Shown: positions 17,357 through 26,302 of the stretch, piece after piece | How positions within the stretch are numbered: the stretch's first letter is position 1 | Layout of the letters: every line of letters starts with the position of its first letter | Assembly (NCBI GenBank): GCA_031277855.1 | Contig: JAITLO010000027.1 | Coordinates: 91,268 to 155,267, forward strand | Direction: 5' to 3' | Length of the DNA: 64,000 nucleotides | Origin: Acidovorax sp. | Lineage (GTDB): Bacteria; Pseudomonadota; Gammaproteobacteria; Burkholderiales; Burkholderiaceae_C | The notes under the pieces: generated by a model | Databases searched by the model: none | What the model was told of the DNA's origin: nothing | The model's input: only the letters and a program-made list of their open reading frames with translations | Made by a program: the position numbers and the translations under genes

Positions 17357-18550
17357 ATGACGCCCATCATCACCAGCCTGCTCGACACCGACCTCTACAA
17401 GTTCACCATGTGGCAGGCCATGCTGCACCGCAACCCGCAAACCTCGGCCCACTACCGCTTTGCCTGCCGCAACACCACCGCCTTTCCGCTGGCCGAACTG
17501 GCGGCCGAGGTACAGGCCGAGATTGACCAGCTGTGCAGCCTGCGCTTTACCAAGGACGAGCTGGATTACGTGGCCAGCCTGCGCTACATCAAAAGCGACT
17601 TCATCGACTTTCTGCGCCTGTTCCAGTACCAGCGCGACTTCATCACCGTCAAAGGCCAGGCCGACGGCAGCCTGTCCATCGAAGCCCACGGCCCCCAGGT
17701 GCATGTGATGGGCTTTGAGATTCCCGTGCTCTGCATCGTCAACGAGCTGTACTTCCGCCGCCTGCAGCAGCCCGGCACGCTCCATGAAGGCCGACAACGC
17801 CTGCAGGCCAAGATTGCGCAGCTGCGTGCCATCAAGAACGGCCCCACGCTGGCCCATCCCTTCGAGGTTTCGGACTTTGGCCTGCGCCGACGCTTTTCCG
17901 GCCCCTGGCAGCGCGAGGTGGTGAGCACGCTGGCACGCGAGGTGCCGCAGTGGTTCAAGGGCACCTCCAGCGTGCTGCTGGCGCGTGACCTGGACATCTC
18001 CCCCATTGGCACCATGGCCCATGAGTACATGCAGAGCTACCAGTCCCAGGGCGTGCGCCTGCGCGACTTTCAAAAGGCCGCGCTGGAAGACTGGGTGCAG
18101 GAATACCGTGGCGACCTGGGCATTGCGCTCACCGACACCGTGGGCATGAACGCCTTTCTGGCCGACTTCGATCTGTACTTTGCCAAGCTCTTCGACGGCC
18201 TGCGCCACGACTCAGGCGACCCTTTTGAATGGGGCGAAAAAGCCCTGGCGCATTACCGTCAGCTGCGCATCAACACCCACAGCAAACGCCTGGTGTTCTC
18301 CGACGGCCTGGACCTGGAGCGCGCCTTGGCGCTGTGGCGCCACTTTGGCCCGCATATCCAGCTGGGCTTTGGCATAGGCACCAACCTCACCAACGACCTG
18401 GGCCTGACGCCGCTGAACATTGTGATGAAGCTCACCCACGCCAACGGCCAGCCGGTGGCCAAGATTTCCGACACGCCGGGCAAGACCTTGTGTGAAGACG
18501 AAACCTATTTGGCCTACCTACGCCAAGTATTCCAAATAAACACCCCCTGA
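17357..18550 (+). CDS. pncB: Nicotinate phosphoribosyltransferase
   Basis: Converts nicotinate and PRPP to nicotinate mononucleotide, coupled to ATP hydrolysis; 397 residues. Family motifs are visible: the N-terminal [14 protein letters not shown], the [15 protein letters not shown] region and the phosphate-binding [10 protein letters not shown]. The start at MTPIITSLL was chosen over one six codons earlier because it has the better ribosome binding site and the usual N-terminus. The last residues (INTP) and the TGA stop lie inside repeat A, so the repeat supplies the end of the gene. Confidence 0.94.
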   Translation: MTPIITSLLDTDLYKFTMWQAMLHRNPQTSAHYRFACRNTTAFPLAELAAEVQAEIDQLCSLRFTKDELDYVASLRYIKSDFIDFLRLFQYQRDFITVKGQADGSLSIEAHGPQVHVMGFEIPVLCIVNELYFRRLQQPGTLHEGRQRLQAKIAQLRAIKNGPTLAHPFEVSDFGLRRRFSGPWQREVVSTLAREVPQWFKGTSSVLLARDLDISPIGTMAHEYMQSYQSQGVRLRDFQKAALEDWVQEYRGDLGIALTDTVGMNAFLADFDLYFAKLFDGLRHDSGDPFEWGEKALAHYRQLRINTHSKRLVFSDGLDLERALALWRHFGPHIQLGFGIGTNLTNDLGLTPLNIVMKLTHANGQPVAKISDTPGKTLCEDETYLAYLRQVFQINTP

Positions 18551-18672
18551 GACGCTGCGCGTCTTCCCCCTCTCTCACGCAAAGCGTGGGAGGGGGACGG
18601 CACCGGCGCTGCGGGGCGGCGCGGCCGGCATAGGCCCTTGCGCGGTGCCCTGGCATGGGCCCGCGCCAGTTT
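18543..18672 (+). repeat. Intergenic repeat A, copy 2 (supplies the pncB stop codon)
   Basis: The ccccctgag end begins inside pncB, and its TGA is the pncB stop codon. The copy has a longer central hairpin (ccccctctctcacgc / gcgtgggaggggg) than most and runs to the usual gcgccagttt end, 70 bases before nadE. Confidence 0.85.
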
Positions 18673-18742
18673 CAAGCGCTGCGGGTCATACACCGTGCTG
18701 CGAATTTGAGTCGAATTGCCAAGCACTTTTGAGGAGGCTTTT

Positions 18743-20449
18743 ATGCTGCGCATCACCCTGGCCCAACTGAATATGACGGTGGGCGACATTGCCGGCAATA
18801 TCCGCAAGATGGAAGCCGCCGCGCGCCAGGCCCATGAGGCGCAGGCAGATATGGTGGTGTTCTCCGAACTCTCGCTGTGCGGCTACTACCCCCAGGACAT
18901 GCTGGACGAGCCCGCTTTTTTGCAGCGCTGCGAGCGCGGCCTGCAGGAGCTGCTGGCCACCACCCGCCAATGGCCGGCCCTGTACTGGGTGGTGGGCGCA
19001 CCCACTGCGGCCCAGGGCCCGGGCAAGCGGCTGCACAACAGCCTGCTGGTGCTGCACAACGGCCAGGTGCGGTTGCAGTACGACAAGCAGCTGCTGCCCA
19101 CCTACAACATCTTTGACGAGCACCGCCATTTCGAGCCCGGCCGCGATGTGGCCAAGGTGCTGCGTGTGGGCAATGCCCAGGTGGGCTTTCTGATCTGCGA
19201 GGACGGCTGGAACGACAGCGGCGCCGACTATGCGGTCAACCCCTTTGAGCGCATGGCCGACGCCGCCCCCGATGTGGTGGTCAGCATCAATGCCAGCCCC
19301 TCCAACACCGGCCGGCGCGAGCAGCGCCACCAGGTGTTCAGCGCGGCGGCTAAGCGCCATGGCCTGCCCATCGTTTTTGTGAACCAGGTGGGCGGGCAGG
19401 ACCAGATCGTGTTTGACGGCGCCTCCTTCGCCGTGGAGCCCATGGCCGGCGTGGTGTTCGAGGCCGAGCGCTTTAGCGAACAGGTCGTCACCCTGCAGCT
19501 GGCACGTGGCTGTTTTGCCCAGGGCGACGGCAGCGTGCCCGAGCCGGTGGCCGCGCAAGGCCTGTCCACCATGGCGTTTTACCACGCGCAAATCCAGCTG
19601 GGCCTGCGCGACTACGCCCGGCGCTGCGGCTTTACCCGCGCCGTGGTGGGCTGCAGCGGCGGCATAGACAGCGCCCTCACGCTGGCCCTGGCCGCCGAGA
19701 CGCTGGGCCCGGACAACGTCACCGCCATCACCATGCCTTCGCGCATTTCCAGCAGCGGCTCGGTGGAGGACTCCGTGGCCCTGTGCCAGCAGTTGGGCAT
19801 TGCGCTGATTCAGCACCCCATTGCCGCCCAGGTGGACGCCTATGTCCAGCAGTTCCAGACCAGCTTTGGCCAGCCTCTTTCCGGCCTGGCGCTGGAAAAC
19901 CTGCAGGCCCGCGTGCGCGGCACGGTGTTGATGGAATACTCCAACAGCTACGGCCATTTGCTGCTGACCACGGGCAACAAGTCCGAGCTGTCGGTGGGCT
20001 ATTGCACGCTGTATGGCGACACCAATGGCGGCCTGGGCCTGCTGGGTGATCTGTACAAGACCGAGGTTTTTGCGCTGTGCCGCCACATCAACCAGGCCAG
20101 CGGCCGCGAGCTGATTCCCCAGCCCATCATCGACAAACCACCTTCGGCCGAACTGGCCCCGGGCCAGACCGACCAGGACAGCCTGCCGCCCTACCCGCTG
20201 CTGGACGCCATGCTCAAGCTGCTGATCGAGGGCGAGCGCCTGTCCGCCGCCGAATACCGGGATGCACAAGAGACGGTGAACATGCTGCAGGTCACCCCCG
20301 AAGGCCGCGCCATGGTGCACAAGGTGCGCCGCCTGCTGCACGGCAGCGAGTACAAGCGCCACCAGACGCCCCCCATCATCCGCCTGCGCCCGCGCGCTTT
20401 TGGCAGCGGGCGGCAAATGCCCATCGCCGCCAGTTATGCATGGGATTAA
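18743..20449 (+). CDS. nadE: Glutamine-dependent NAD(+) synthetase
   Basis: Two-domain enzyme of 568 residues that makes NAD from nicotinate adenine dinucleotide, ATP and glutamine. The N-terminal nitrilase-type glutaminase domain (about residues 1-260) shows the Glu-Lys-Cys triad in FSELSLCGY, YDKQLLPTY and LICEDGW. The C-terminal synthetase domain has the ATP-binding SGGIDSA loop. The GAGG site before MLRITLAQ sets the start. Repeat A copies flank the gene on both sides, so it may have its own transcript control within the salvage locus. Confidence 0.95.
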   Translation: MLRITLAQLNMTVGDIAGNIRKMEAAARQAHEAQADMVVFSELSLCGYYPQDMLDEPAFLQRCERGLQELLATTRQWPALYWVVGAPTAAQGPGKRLHNSLLVLHNGQVRLQYDKQLLPTYNIFDEHRHFEPGRDVAKVLRVGNAQVGFLICEDGWNDSGADYAVNPFERMADAAPDVVVSINASPSNTGRREQRHQVFSAAAKRHGLPIVFVNQVGGQDQIVFDGASFAVEPMAGVVFEAERFSEQVVTLQLARGCFAQGDGSVPEPVAAQGLSTMAFYHAQIQLGLRDYARRCGFTRAVVGCSGGIDSALTLALAAETLGPDNVTAITMPSRISSSGSVEDSVALCQQLGIALIQHPIAAQVDAYVQQFQTSFGQPLSGLALENLQARVRGTVLMEYSNSYGHLLLTTGNKSELSVGYCTLYGDTNGGLGLLGDLYKTEVFALCRHINQASGRELIPQPIIDKPPSAELAPGQTDQDSLPPYPLLDAMLKLLIEGERLSAAEYRDAQETVNMLQVTPEGRAMVHKVRRLLHGSEYKRHQTPPIIRLRPRAFGSGRQMPIAASYAWD

Positions 20450-20452
20450 GGC

Positions 20453-20552
20453 TCCCCCCTGAGTCGCCTACGGCGCCTTCCCCCCAGGGGGACGGCACCA
20501 GCGCGGCGGGGCGGCCCTTGCGCGGTGCCCCGGCGTGGGCAGCGCCAGTTTT
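20453..20552 (+). repeat. Intergenic repeat A, copy 3 (after nadE)
   Basis: The ccccccctgagtcgcc end lies three bases after the nadE stop codon. The copy ends at gcgccagttt and is followed at once by repeat B. Confidence 0.88.
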
Positions 20553-20620
20553 ATGCGCTGCGCCCTGGCGAAAGGAGCATGCCATGCGACAGAGGTCGTT
20601 TGCACCATGCCTTGGGTGTT

Positions 20621-20709
20621 ACTCCTTCCCCCGCCGGGGGAAGGTGGGGATGGGGGCTGGCCCCGGTATTTCTCCCTCGCACCGAAGAGGAGAGGGTGGG
20701 GGTGAGGGG
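20621..20709 (+). repeat. Intergenic repeat B, copy 1 (after nadE)
   Basis: A ccttcccccgccgggggaagg hairpin, cited by its ends (20632-20643), and a second stem ccctc...gagaggg with the tail tgggggtgagg. The remaining bases to nadM (20710-20888) hold nothing I can identify beyond an AGGAGA ribosome binding site. Confidence 0.75.
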
Positions 20710-20888
20710 TCTCCGGCATCGCCCAACACGGCATGCGCCGCAACAAAACCTCTGCCCACGGCAAGCCGGCGCTCTACCAAATTCGCAGCAGCCTATGCTT
20801 GTGTAGACTGCTTGCAAGCCCGAAAACACTGATATTGCATCAACGCTCCGTCGCCACCGGCCACGGGCGCTGCACCAGGAGACTGCAT

Positions 20889-21974
20889 ATGCCACCCGCA
20901 CAGACCACCAACGCCCCCCACACCGCCGTGCTGATCGGGCGTTTTCAGCCGCTGCACCGTGGCCACCTGGCCCTGGTGCAACAGGCCCTGGCACTGGCCG
21001 AGCAGGTGGTGGTGGTGATTGGCAGCGCCTGGCAGGCACGCAACCCCAAGAACCCCTTTACCTGGCAGGAGCGCGCCGCGCTGCTGCGGGAGTCGCTGCC
21101 TGCGGCCGACCAGGCCCGGCTGCGCTTGGTGCCGCTGCGTGATTTTTATGATGAGCCGCGCTGGGTGGCGGCCGTGCAGCAGGCCGTGCAGGCCCAGGTG
21201 CCTGCGGGTGCCCGCGTGGCCCTGGTGGGTCATTTCAAGGATGTGAGCAGCGCCTACCTGGCACGCTTTCCCGGCTGGGAGCTGCACAGCCTGGAACGCC
21301 AGGGCGACTTTGATGCCACGCCGGTGCGCGATGCCTACCTGGGCACGCCTGCCGAGCAGCTGTCCGCACTGTGGCCGGCGCTGGACACCCAGGTGCCGCC
21401 ACCCGTGCTGCGCTTTTTGCAGGAATGGGCACGCACGCCGGAATATGCCGAGATGCAGCAGGAGTGGCAGATGATTCGCAGCTACCAGGCCGCCTGGTCG
21501 CATGCGCCCTATCCGCCAGTCTTCGTCACCGTGGATGGCTTTGTGCGCTGCGCCGGCCATTTGCTGCTGGTGCAACGCGGCCACCGCCCCGGCAAGGGCT
21601 TGTGGGCCCTGCCCGGCGGCTTTGTCGAGCCACGCGACACGCTGTGGCAGTCCTGCCTGCGCGAGCTGCAGGAGGAAACCCAGTTCCCACTCAGCGAGGC
21701 TCAGCTGCGCGAGCGCCTGCAGGGCGTGGAGGTGTTTGACCACCCGGACCGCAGCCTGCGCGGGCGCACCATCACCCATGTGCATGCCCTGGACCTGGGC
21801 GCCGATTTGCCCTTGCCCGCCGTGGTGGGTGGTGACGATGCCGCACGCGCCGAATGGGTCCCCGAGTCGGCCCTGGCTGGAATGGAAGGGGAGTTCTTTG
21901 AGGACCATTTCCATATCGTGCGCCGCTGCATGGCCCGCTTTGCAGGGTGGGAACTGCCGCTGCGTGCAGAATAA
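20889..21974 (+). CDS. nadM: Bifunctional NMN adenylyltransferase / Nudix hydrolase
   Basis: A 361-residue fusion. The N-terminal nucleotidyltransferase (about residues 1-185) has GRFQPLHRGH, the nucleotide-binding signature, and makes NAD from NMN and ATP. The C-terminal Nudix domain (about 200-345) has GGFVEPRDT...RELQEET, an active-type box that probably cleaves ADP-ribose. The same fusion is known from cyanobacteria and Francisella. The start follows an AGGAGA site. It completes a nicotinamide salvage set with pncA, pncB and nadE beside nrtR, and the Nudix product may tie into NrtR sensing. Confidence 0.92.
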   Translation: MPPAQTTNAPHTAVLIGRFQPLHRGHLALVQQALALAEQVVVVIGSAWQARNPKNPFTWQERAALLRESLPAADQARLRLVPLRDFYDEPRWVAAVQQAVQAQVPAGARVALVGHFKDVSSAYLARFPGWELHSLERQGDFDATPVRDAYLGTPAEQLSALWPALDTQVPPPVLRFLQEWARTPEYAEMQQEWQMIRSYQAAWSHAPYPPVFVTVDGFVRCAGHLLLVQRGHRPGKGLWALPGGFVEPRDTLWQSCLRELQEETQFPLSEAQLRERLQGVEVFDHPDRSLRGRTITHVHALDLGADLPLPAVVGGDDAARAEWVPESALAGMEGEFFEDHFHIVRRCMARFAGWELPLRAE

Positions 21975-22007
21975 ACTGGGCACTGCCCACTCTCATTTAC
22001 ATAGCTT

Positions 22008-22042
22008 CTGCAGCGCGCCCTGTATGCGCTGCAGCCATTTTT
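22008..22042 (+). terminator. Terminator after nadM
   Basis: A nine-base-pair stem (ctgcagcgc / gcgctgcag) is followed by ccattttt. It lies 33 bases after the nadM stop codon and just before the acetyltransferase gene. Confidence 0.7.
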
Positions 22043-22057
22043 GACTGATAGCCTCCG

Positions 22058-22549
22058 ATGTCTTCTCTGCGCATCCGCCCCGCCACGCCGGGCGACACCG
22101 ACACCATCTTGCACTTCATCCGCGAGCTGGCCATCTATGAAAAAGCCGAGCACGAGGCCCAGGCCACGCCGGCGCACCTGCAGCGCACCCTGTTTGCGCC
22201 GCAGCCCGCAGTGTTCGGCCTGGTCTGCGAACTCGACGGCGCGCCCATAGGCTTTGCCGTCTACTTCTTCAACTACTCCACCTGGCAAGGCCAGCACGGC
22301 CTGTACCTGGAAGACCTCTACATCACCCCCCAGGCCCGTGGCGTGGGCGCCGGCAAGGCCATGCTGCAGCACCTGGCCAAGATTGCCGTGGACAAAGACT
22401 GCGGCCGCTTCGAATGGAGCGTGCTGGACTGGAATACGCCCGCCATCGACTTCTACGACACCCTGGGCGCCCTGCCGCAAAGCGAATGGATTCGCTATCG
22501 CATGACGGGCAATGCTCTGCAAGACATGGCAGCGCAAGCCACGGTTTAA
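22058..22549 (+). CDS. GNAT-family N-acetyltransferase
   Basis: A 163-residue acetyl-CoA-dependent acetyltransferase. The acetyl-CoA-binding motif is seen as LYITPQARGVGAGKAML (about residues 90-106), and VLDWNTPAIDFYDTLGA is the typical C-terminal part of the fold. The overall pattern, with YEKAEHEA near the N-terminus and FFNYSTWQG before LEDLYI, is like the diamine/spermidine acetyltransferase branch, but the substrate cannot be fixed from sequence. It sits between two terminators as a single gene. Confidence 0.87.
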   Translation: MSSLRIRPATPGDTDTILHFIRELAIYEKAEHEAQATPAHLQRTLFAPQPAVFGLVCELDGAPIGFAVYFFNYSTWQGQHGLYLEDLYITPQARGVGAGKAMLQHLAKIAVDKDCGRFEWSVLDWNTPAIDFYDTLGALPQSEWIRYRMTGNALQDMAAQATV

Positions 22550-22561
22550 AGCGTTTCATCC

Positions 22562-22600
22562 ACAAAAAAGCCCCGGTTGTTTTAACCGGGGCTTTTTTGT
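22562..22600 (+). terminator. Terminator after the acetyltransferase gene
   Basis: A strong stem, aaaaaagccccggtt / aaccggggcttttttg, with a T tract begins 12 bases after the stop codon. Confidence 0.93.
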
Positions 22601-22702
22601 GGGCACAGCCTATGCAGCTGGTGCAAGCCATATCAGGGCGCTGCACAAGGGCTACCTCCCGAAAGAAGCTGCCATTTTCAGTAGCAACCTAGGTTCTTTA
22701 AA

Positions 22703-22799
22703 ACTGGCGCGGCCCATACCAGGGGCAGCGAGCAAGGGCCGCCCCGCAGCGAGGCTGCCGTCCCCCTGGGGGGAAGGCGCCGTAGGCGACTCAGGGGGG
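22703..22799 (-). repeat. Intergenic repeat A, copy 4 (after the 22.8 kb hypothetical gene)
   Basis: Read on the minus strand, ccccccctgagtcgcc starts directly after the TAG of the hypothetical gene and the copy ends at gcgccagttt. The bases between this copy and the acetyltransferase terminator (22601-22702) show nothing else. Confidence 0.87.
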
Positions 22800-23111
22800 C
22801 TAAAAAGCTACAGCCATGCCGGGCACATCGACACGGATCACGGGGCGCGCCAGCACAGCGGCGGCGGCACGTGCATAGCTCTCGCGCCAGGCGCTGTCTT
22901 CCTGCAGCTGACGCTGGGCCGCGCGCGCCACCACCAGCACCTTGTCGGCCAGCAACACCTTGCCGCTGGGGCGCAGGGGCTCGCATTCCAGGGTGGTGAA
23001 CTGCTCATCCAGCCAGCGGCGGCCGGCCTCATGCTCCATGGGGGTGGCATGGCTCAGGTCCACGCGCAATTCCACGCCCTGGGGCAGATTGATGATGACT
23101 TCGTGCTGCAT
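22800..23111 (-). CDS. Conserved-looking hypothetical protein, 103 residues
   Basis: I do not recognise a named family. The protein is soluble, mixed in charge and without a signal peptide. It starts MQHEVIINLPQGVELRVDLS and has a middle part with PLRPSGKVLLADKVLVVARA. Codon use matches its neighbours and repeat A follows the stop codon, as with several real genes here, so I take it as genuine. It lies downstream of aroG on the same strand, but a terminator separates them. No function is proposed. Confidence 0.65.
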   Translation of the reverse strand: MQHEVIINLPQGVELRVDLSHATPMEHEAGRRWLDEQFTTLECEPLRPSGKVLLADKVLVVARAAQRQLQEDSAWRESYARAAAAVLARPVIRVDVPGMAVAF

Positions 23112-23188
23112 GTCTCGCCTTTCGTGATCAGAAATCGGGTGTGGGCGCCCGGCATTCCCAGGCCTTGCCCCTGAGCGCAGTGTCCATG

Positions 23189-23220
23189 AAAAAAGGAGCT
23201 ATCGGTGTTGATAACTCCTT
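23189..23220 (-). terminator. Terminator after aroG
   Basis: Read on the minus strand, the stem aaggagttatc / gatagctcctt (one G-T pair) is followed by six T residues, about 90 bases after the aroG stop codon. Confidence 0.8.
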
Positions 23221-23306
23221 GTTTTCAGGGCAATCACTGATGGAAATCAGCCACAGCAGCGCTTGTGAAGCTCTTGTTTTGGGAGCAAAAGTCGCCCCCA
23301 TTACAT

Positions 23307-24467
23307 TCAAGCAGCCGCCAGCACCTCAGCCTTCTGGCCGGCGCGCGCGCGGCGGGCCTGCACGGCATCGGCCAGCACTTGCAGCGTGGTCACGGTGTCG
23401 TCCCAACCTATGCAGGCATCGGTAATGCTCTGGCCGTAGGCCAGGCCGCAGGCATCGTCCTTGCCCGGGGTGAACTTCTGGGCACCGGCCACCAGATGGC
23501 TTTCCAGCATCACGCCGAAGATCTGGGTGGAGCCGTCACGCATCTGGCCGGCGATATCGGCGGCCACATCTTTTTGGCGCTCGTGCTGCTTGGCGCTGTT
23601 GGCATGGCTGCAGTCCACCATCAGCGAGGCGGGCAGGCCGGCTTTTTCCAGATCGGCGCAGGCCGCAGCCACATGGGCGGCGTCGTAGTTGGGCGTCTTG
23701 CCGCCGCGCAAAATCACGTGGCAGTCCGGGTTGCCCGCGGTCTGCACAATGGCCACCTGGCCGTTTTTGTGCACCGACAGGAAATGGTGGCCGCGGCTGG
23801 CGGACTGGATGGCGTCGGTGGCGATGCGGATGTTCCCGTCCGTGCCGTTCTTGAAGCCTATGGGCGCCGAAATGCCCGAGGCCAGTTCGCGGTGCACCTG
23901 GCTCTCGGTGGTGCGGGCACCGATGGCGCCCCAGCTGATCAGGTCGCCGATGTACTGGGGCGAGATCACGTCCAGGAACTCGCTGGCCGCCGGCACGCCC
24001 AGGCGGTTGATGTCGATCAGCAGCTGGCGCGCCATGCGCAGGCCTTCGTCGATGCGGTAGCTGCCGTCCAGGTAGGGGTCGTTGATCAAGCCCTTCCAGC
24101 CCACGGTGGTGCGGGGCTTTTCGAAGTACACGCGCATCACCACTTCCAGACTGTCCTTGAACTGTTCGCGCACCGCTGCCAGACGGCGGGCATAGTCCAG
24201 GGCCGCCGCCGGGTCATGGATGGAGCAGGGACCAACGATGACCAGCAGGCGGTCGTCCTGGTTGCGCATGATGCGCTGGATGCTCTGGCGGGTGCTGCTC
24301 ACCAGGCCTTCCACGGGCGTGCCCTGGATGGGGAAGAAGCGGATCAAATGCTCGGGTGGGGGCAACACGGTAATTTCCTCAATGCGTTCGTCGTCGGTCT
24401 GGCCAGTCTTTTCTTGCACAGAGCCGCGATACCAAGCGTCGCCAGAGGAGTGGTGGTGAGCGTTCAT
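23307..24467 (-). CDS. aroG: 3-deoxy-7-phosphoheptulonate (DAHP) synthase, class I
   Basis: First enzyme of the shikimate pathway, joining phosphoenolpyruvate and erythrose 4-phosphate; 386 residues of the AroFGH family. Visible motifs include LLVIVGPCSIHDP, RVYFEKPRTTVGWKG and MVDCSHANSAKQ, which carry substrate- and metal-binding residues. The feedback-inhibitor specificity (Phe, Tyr or Trp) cannot be set from sequence alone. Upstream lies a leader peptide rich in Phe, Tyr and Trp followed by a terminator hairpin, so expression is probably attenuated by aromatic amino acid supply. Confidence 0.95.
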   Translation of the reverse strand: MNAHHHSSGDAWYRGSVQEKTGQTDDERIEEITVLPPPEHLIRFFPIQGTPVEGLVSSTRQSIQRIMRNQDDRLLVIVGPCSIHDPAAALDYARRLAAVREQFKDSLEVVMRVYFEKPRTTVGWKGLINDPYLDGSYRIDEGLRMARQLLIDINRLGVPAASEFLDVISPQYIGDLISWGAIGARTTESQVHRELASGISAPIGFKNGTDGNIRIATDAIQSASRGHHFLSVHKNGQVAIVQTAGNPDCHVILRGGKTPNYDAAHVAAACADLEKAGLPASLMVDCSHANSAKQHERQKDVAADIAGQMRDGSTQIFGVMLESHLVAGAQKFTPGKDDACGLAYGQSITDACIGWDDTVTTLQVLADAVQARRARAGQKAEVLAAA

Positions 24468-24510
24468 ATCTGCCTCGTTCCTGATGGGGTGTTTTGGAAG
24501 TGAATGGGTG

Positions 24511-24547
24511 AAAAAAAACCGCCGGGCTTTTCAGCTTCGGCGGTTTT
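24511..24547 (-). terminator. Attenuator terminator in the aroG leader
   Basis: On the minus strand the stem aaaaccgccg / cggcggtttt is followed by eight T residues. It sits between the leader peptide stop codon and the aroG start, 44 bases upstream of aroG, so it would stop transcription before the gene unless the leader refolds. Confidence 0.85.
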
Positions 24548-24585
24548 CTTGGGAGGGTGTGTTCGTGTGTGCGAGCGCTGGCCTC

Positions 24586-24642
24586 TCATCCGCCTGGGAC
24601 CGAGAACCAAAAGTAAAAATAGGAAGCGCTGCGTACTTGCAT
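24586..24642 (-). CDS. aroG leader peptide, rich in aromatic residues
   Basis: An 18-residue reading frame, MQVRSASYFYFWFSVPGG, with six consecutive aromatic residues (YFYFWF), ending about 40 bases before the attenuator hairpin. This is the layout of transcription attenuation: a ribosome stalled at Tyr, Phe or Trp codons would favour an antiterminator fold. The ribosome binding site is weak, which is a caution. A GTG six codons earlier is an alternative start. Translation is inferred, not shown. Confidence 0.75.
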   Translation of the reverse strand: MQVRSASYFYFWFSVPGG

Positions 24643-24724
24643 AGCGGTCAAATGTAGCACTGCTTATGCCGCGGCGCAACACAGACCCAACACCACCAAG
24701 CAGGAAAATTCCAAAATTCCCATA

Positions 24725-24763
24725 AAAAAACGCCACCGCAATCGCATGCAGTGGCATTTTTTA
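24725..24763 (-). terminator. Terminator after tldD
   Basis: On the minus strand aaaaaatgccac pairs with gtggcgttttttt (one G-T pair), followed by T residues. It lies 35 bases after the tldD stop codon and upstream of the aroG leader, so aroG has its own promoter. Confidence 0.82.
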
Positions 24764-24797
24764 CATTTAACGCAGAAATATTGCGTATTTTGAAAAA

Positions 24798-26258
24798 TTA
24801 AGCGGTTCCACCCACCGTCAAACCATCGATGCGCATGGTGGGCTGGCCCACACCCACGGGCACGCTCTGGCCTTCCTTGCCGCAGGTACCCACGCCGCTA
24901 TCGAGGCGCATGTCGTTGCCGATCAGGCTGACCTTTTTCATGCATTCCGGGCCGTTGCCCACCAGCGTGGCGCCCTTGACGGGGTACTGGATCTTGCCGT
25001 TTTCCACCCAATAGGCCTGGCTGGCCGAGAACACAAACTTGCCGCTGGTGATGTCCACCTGACCGCCGCCGAAGTTGGTGGCGTACAGGCCTTTTTTGAT
25101 AGAGGCAATGATTTCCTGCGGGTCCTTGTCGCCACCCAACATATAGGTGTTGGTCATGCGCGGCATGGGCAGGTGGGCATAGCTTTCGCGGCGACCATTG
25201 CCCGTGGGCTTGACGCCCATCAGACGGGCATTGAGCGCGTCCTGCATATAGCCCTTCAGAATGCCGTCTTCGATCAGCACATTGGCCTGGGAGGGGCAGC
25301 CCTCGTCGTCCACATTCAGCGAGCCACGGCGATCGGCCAGGGTGCCGTCGTCCAGAATGGTCACGCCCTTGGCCGCCACGCGCTGGCCGATACGGCCGCT
25401 GAAGGCGCTGGAGCCCTTGCGGTTGAAGTCACCTTCCAGGCCATGGCCCACGGCTTCGTGCAGCAATACGCCGGGCCAGCCCGGGCCCAGTACCACGGTC
25501 ATCATGCCGGCAGGTGCCGGGCGCGAATCGAGGTTGACCAGGGCCTGGTCCACGGCCTCGTCCACATACTGGGCAATTTGTTCGTCGCTGAAGTAGGCCA
25601 GACCAAAGCGGCCACCACCGCCGGACGAGCCCACCTCACGGCGACCGCCCTGCTCGGCAATCACCGTCACCGACAGGCGCACCAGGGGGCGCACATCGGC
25701 GGCCAGCGTGCCATCGGCGCGGGCCACCATGACCACATCGTATTCACTGGCCAGACCGGCCATGACCTGCACCACACGCGGATCCTTGGCGCGGGCCAGT
25801 TTTTCCACCTTGCCCAGCAGCTCGACCTTGGCCGTGCTGTCCATGGAGGCGATCGGGTCCAGCTCTGGGTAGAGGCTGCGGCTGGGCGCAATCTTGGCCT
25901 TGGGGATGCGTACCTTGCGGCTTTGCGTGGCCGAGGAGATGGCACGCACGGCATGGGCCGCATCCAGCAGCGAGGCCAGGGAAATATCGTCGGAATAGGC
26001 AAACGCCGTCTTCTCGCCACTCACGGCGCGTACACCCACGCCCTGGTCGATGGAGAAGGAGCCGGTTTTGACAATGCCCTCTTCCAGGCTCCAGCCTTCG
26101 GCGCGTGTGTACTGGAAGTACAGGTCGGCATCGTCGACCTGGTGGGCCCGGATCTCGGCCAAGGCCTGGGCCAGGTGGCGCTCATCCAAGCCAAAGGGTT
26201 CAAGCAACAGTTGCCGGGCCGTGGCCAGGCGCTCAATGGTCGGTTCGCGGGAGATCAT
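24798..26258 (-). CDS. tldD: Metalloprotease TldD
   Basis: Zinc-dependent peptidase subunit, 486 residues. With TldE (PmbA) it degrades unfolded peptides and processes some modified peptides such as microcins. The zinc-binding HEXXXH motif is seen as HEAVGH, followed by [11 protein letters not shown], and the C-terminal glycine-rich part with [19 protein letters not shown] is intact. The partner pmbA is not in the window, as is usual for this family. It starts 45 bases downstream of rodA on the same strand. Confidence 0.95.
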   Translation of the reverse strand: MISREPTIERLATARQLLLEPFGLDERHLAQALAEIRAHQVDDADLYFQYTRAEGWSLEEGIVKTGSFSIDQGVGVRAVSGEKTAFAYSDDISLASLLDAAHAVRAISSATQSRKVRIPKAKIAPSRSLYPELDPIASMDSTAKVELLGKVEKLARAKDPRVVQVMAGLASEYDVVMVARADGTLAADVRPLVRLSVTVIAEQGGRREVGSSGGGGRFGLAYFSDEQIAQYVDEAVDQALVNLDSRPAPAGMMTVVLGPGWPGVLLHEAVGHGLEGDFNRKGSSAFSGRIGQRVAAKGVTILDDGTLADRRGSLNVDDEGCPSQANVLIEDGILKGYMQDALNARLMGVKPTGNGRRESYAHLPMPRMTNTYMLGGDKDPQEIIASIKKGLYATNFGGGQVDITSGKFVFSASQAYWVENGKIQYPVKGATLVGNGPECMKKVSLIGNDMRLDSGVGTCGKEGQSVPVGVGQPTMRIDGLTVGGTA

Positions 26259-26302
26259 TCACAGATTGTAGGCATGCGCCCATGTCCCCGCCATGCTGCC
26301 GG

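Noticed and set aside
24464..24757. 97-residue minus-strand frame upstream of aroG as a protein
   Set aside because: It runs through the tldD terminator, the attenuator hairpin and the aroG start region in another frame; the aromatic-rich 18-residue frame explains the region better.
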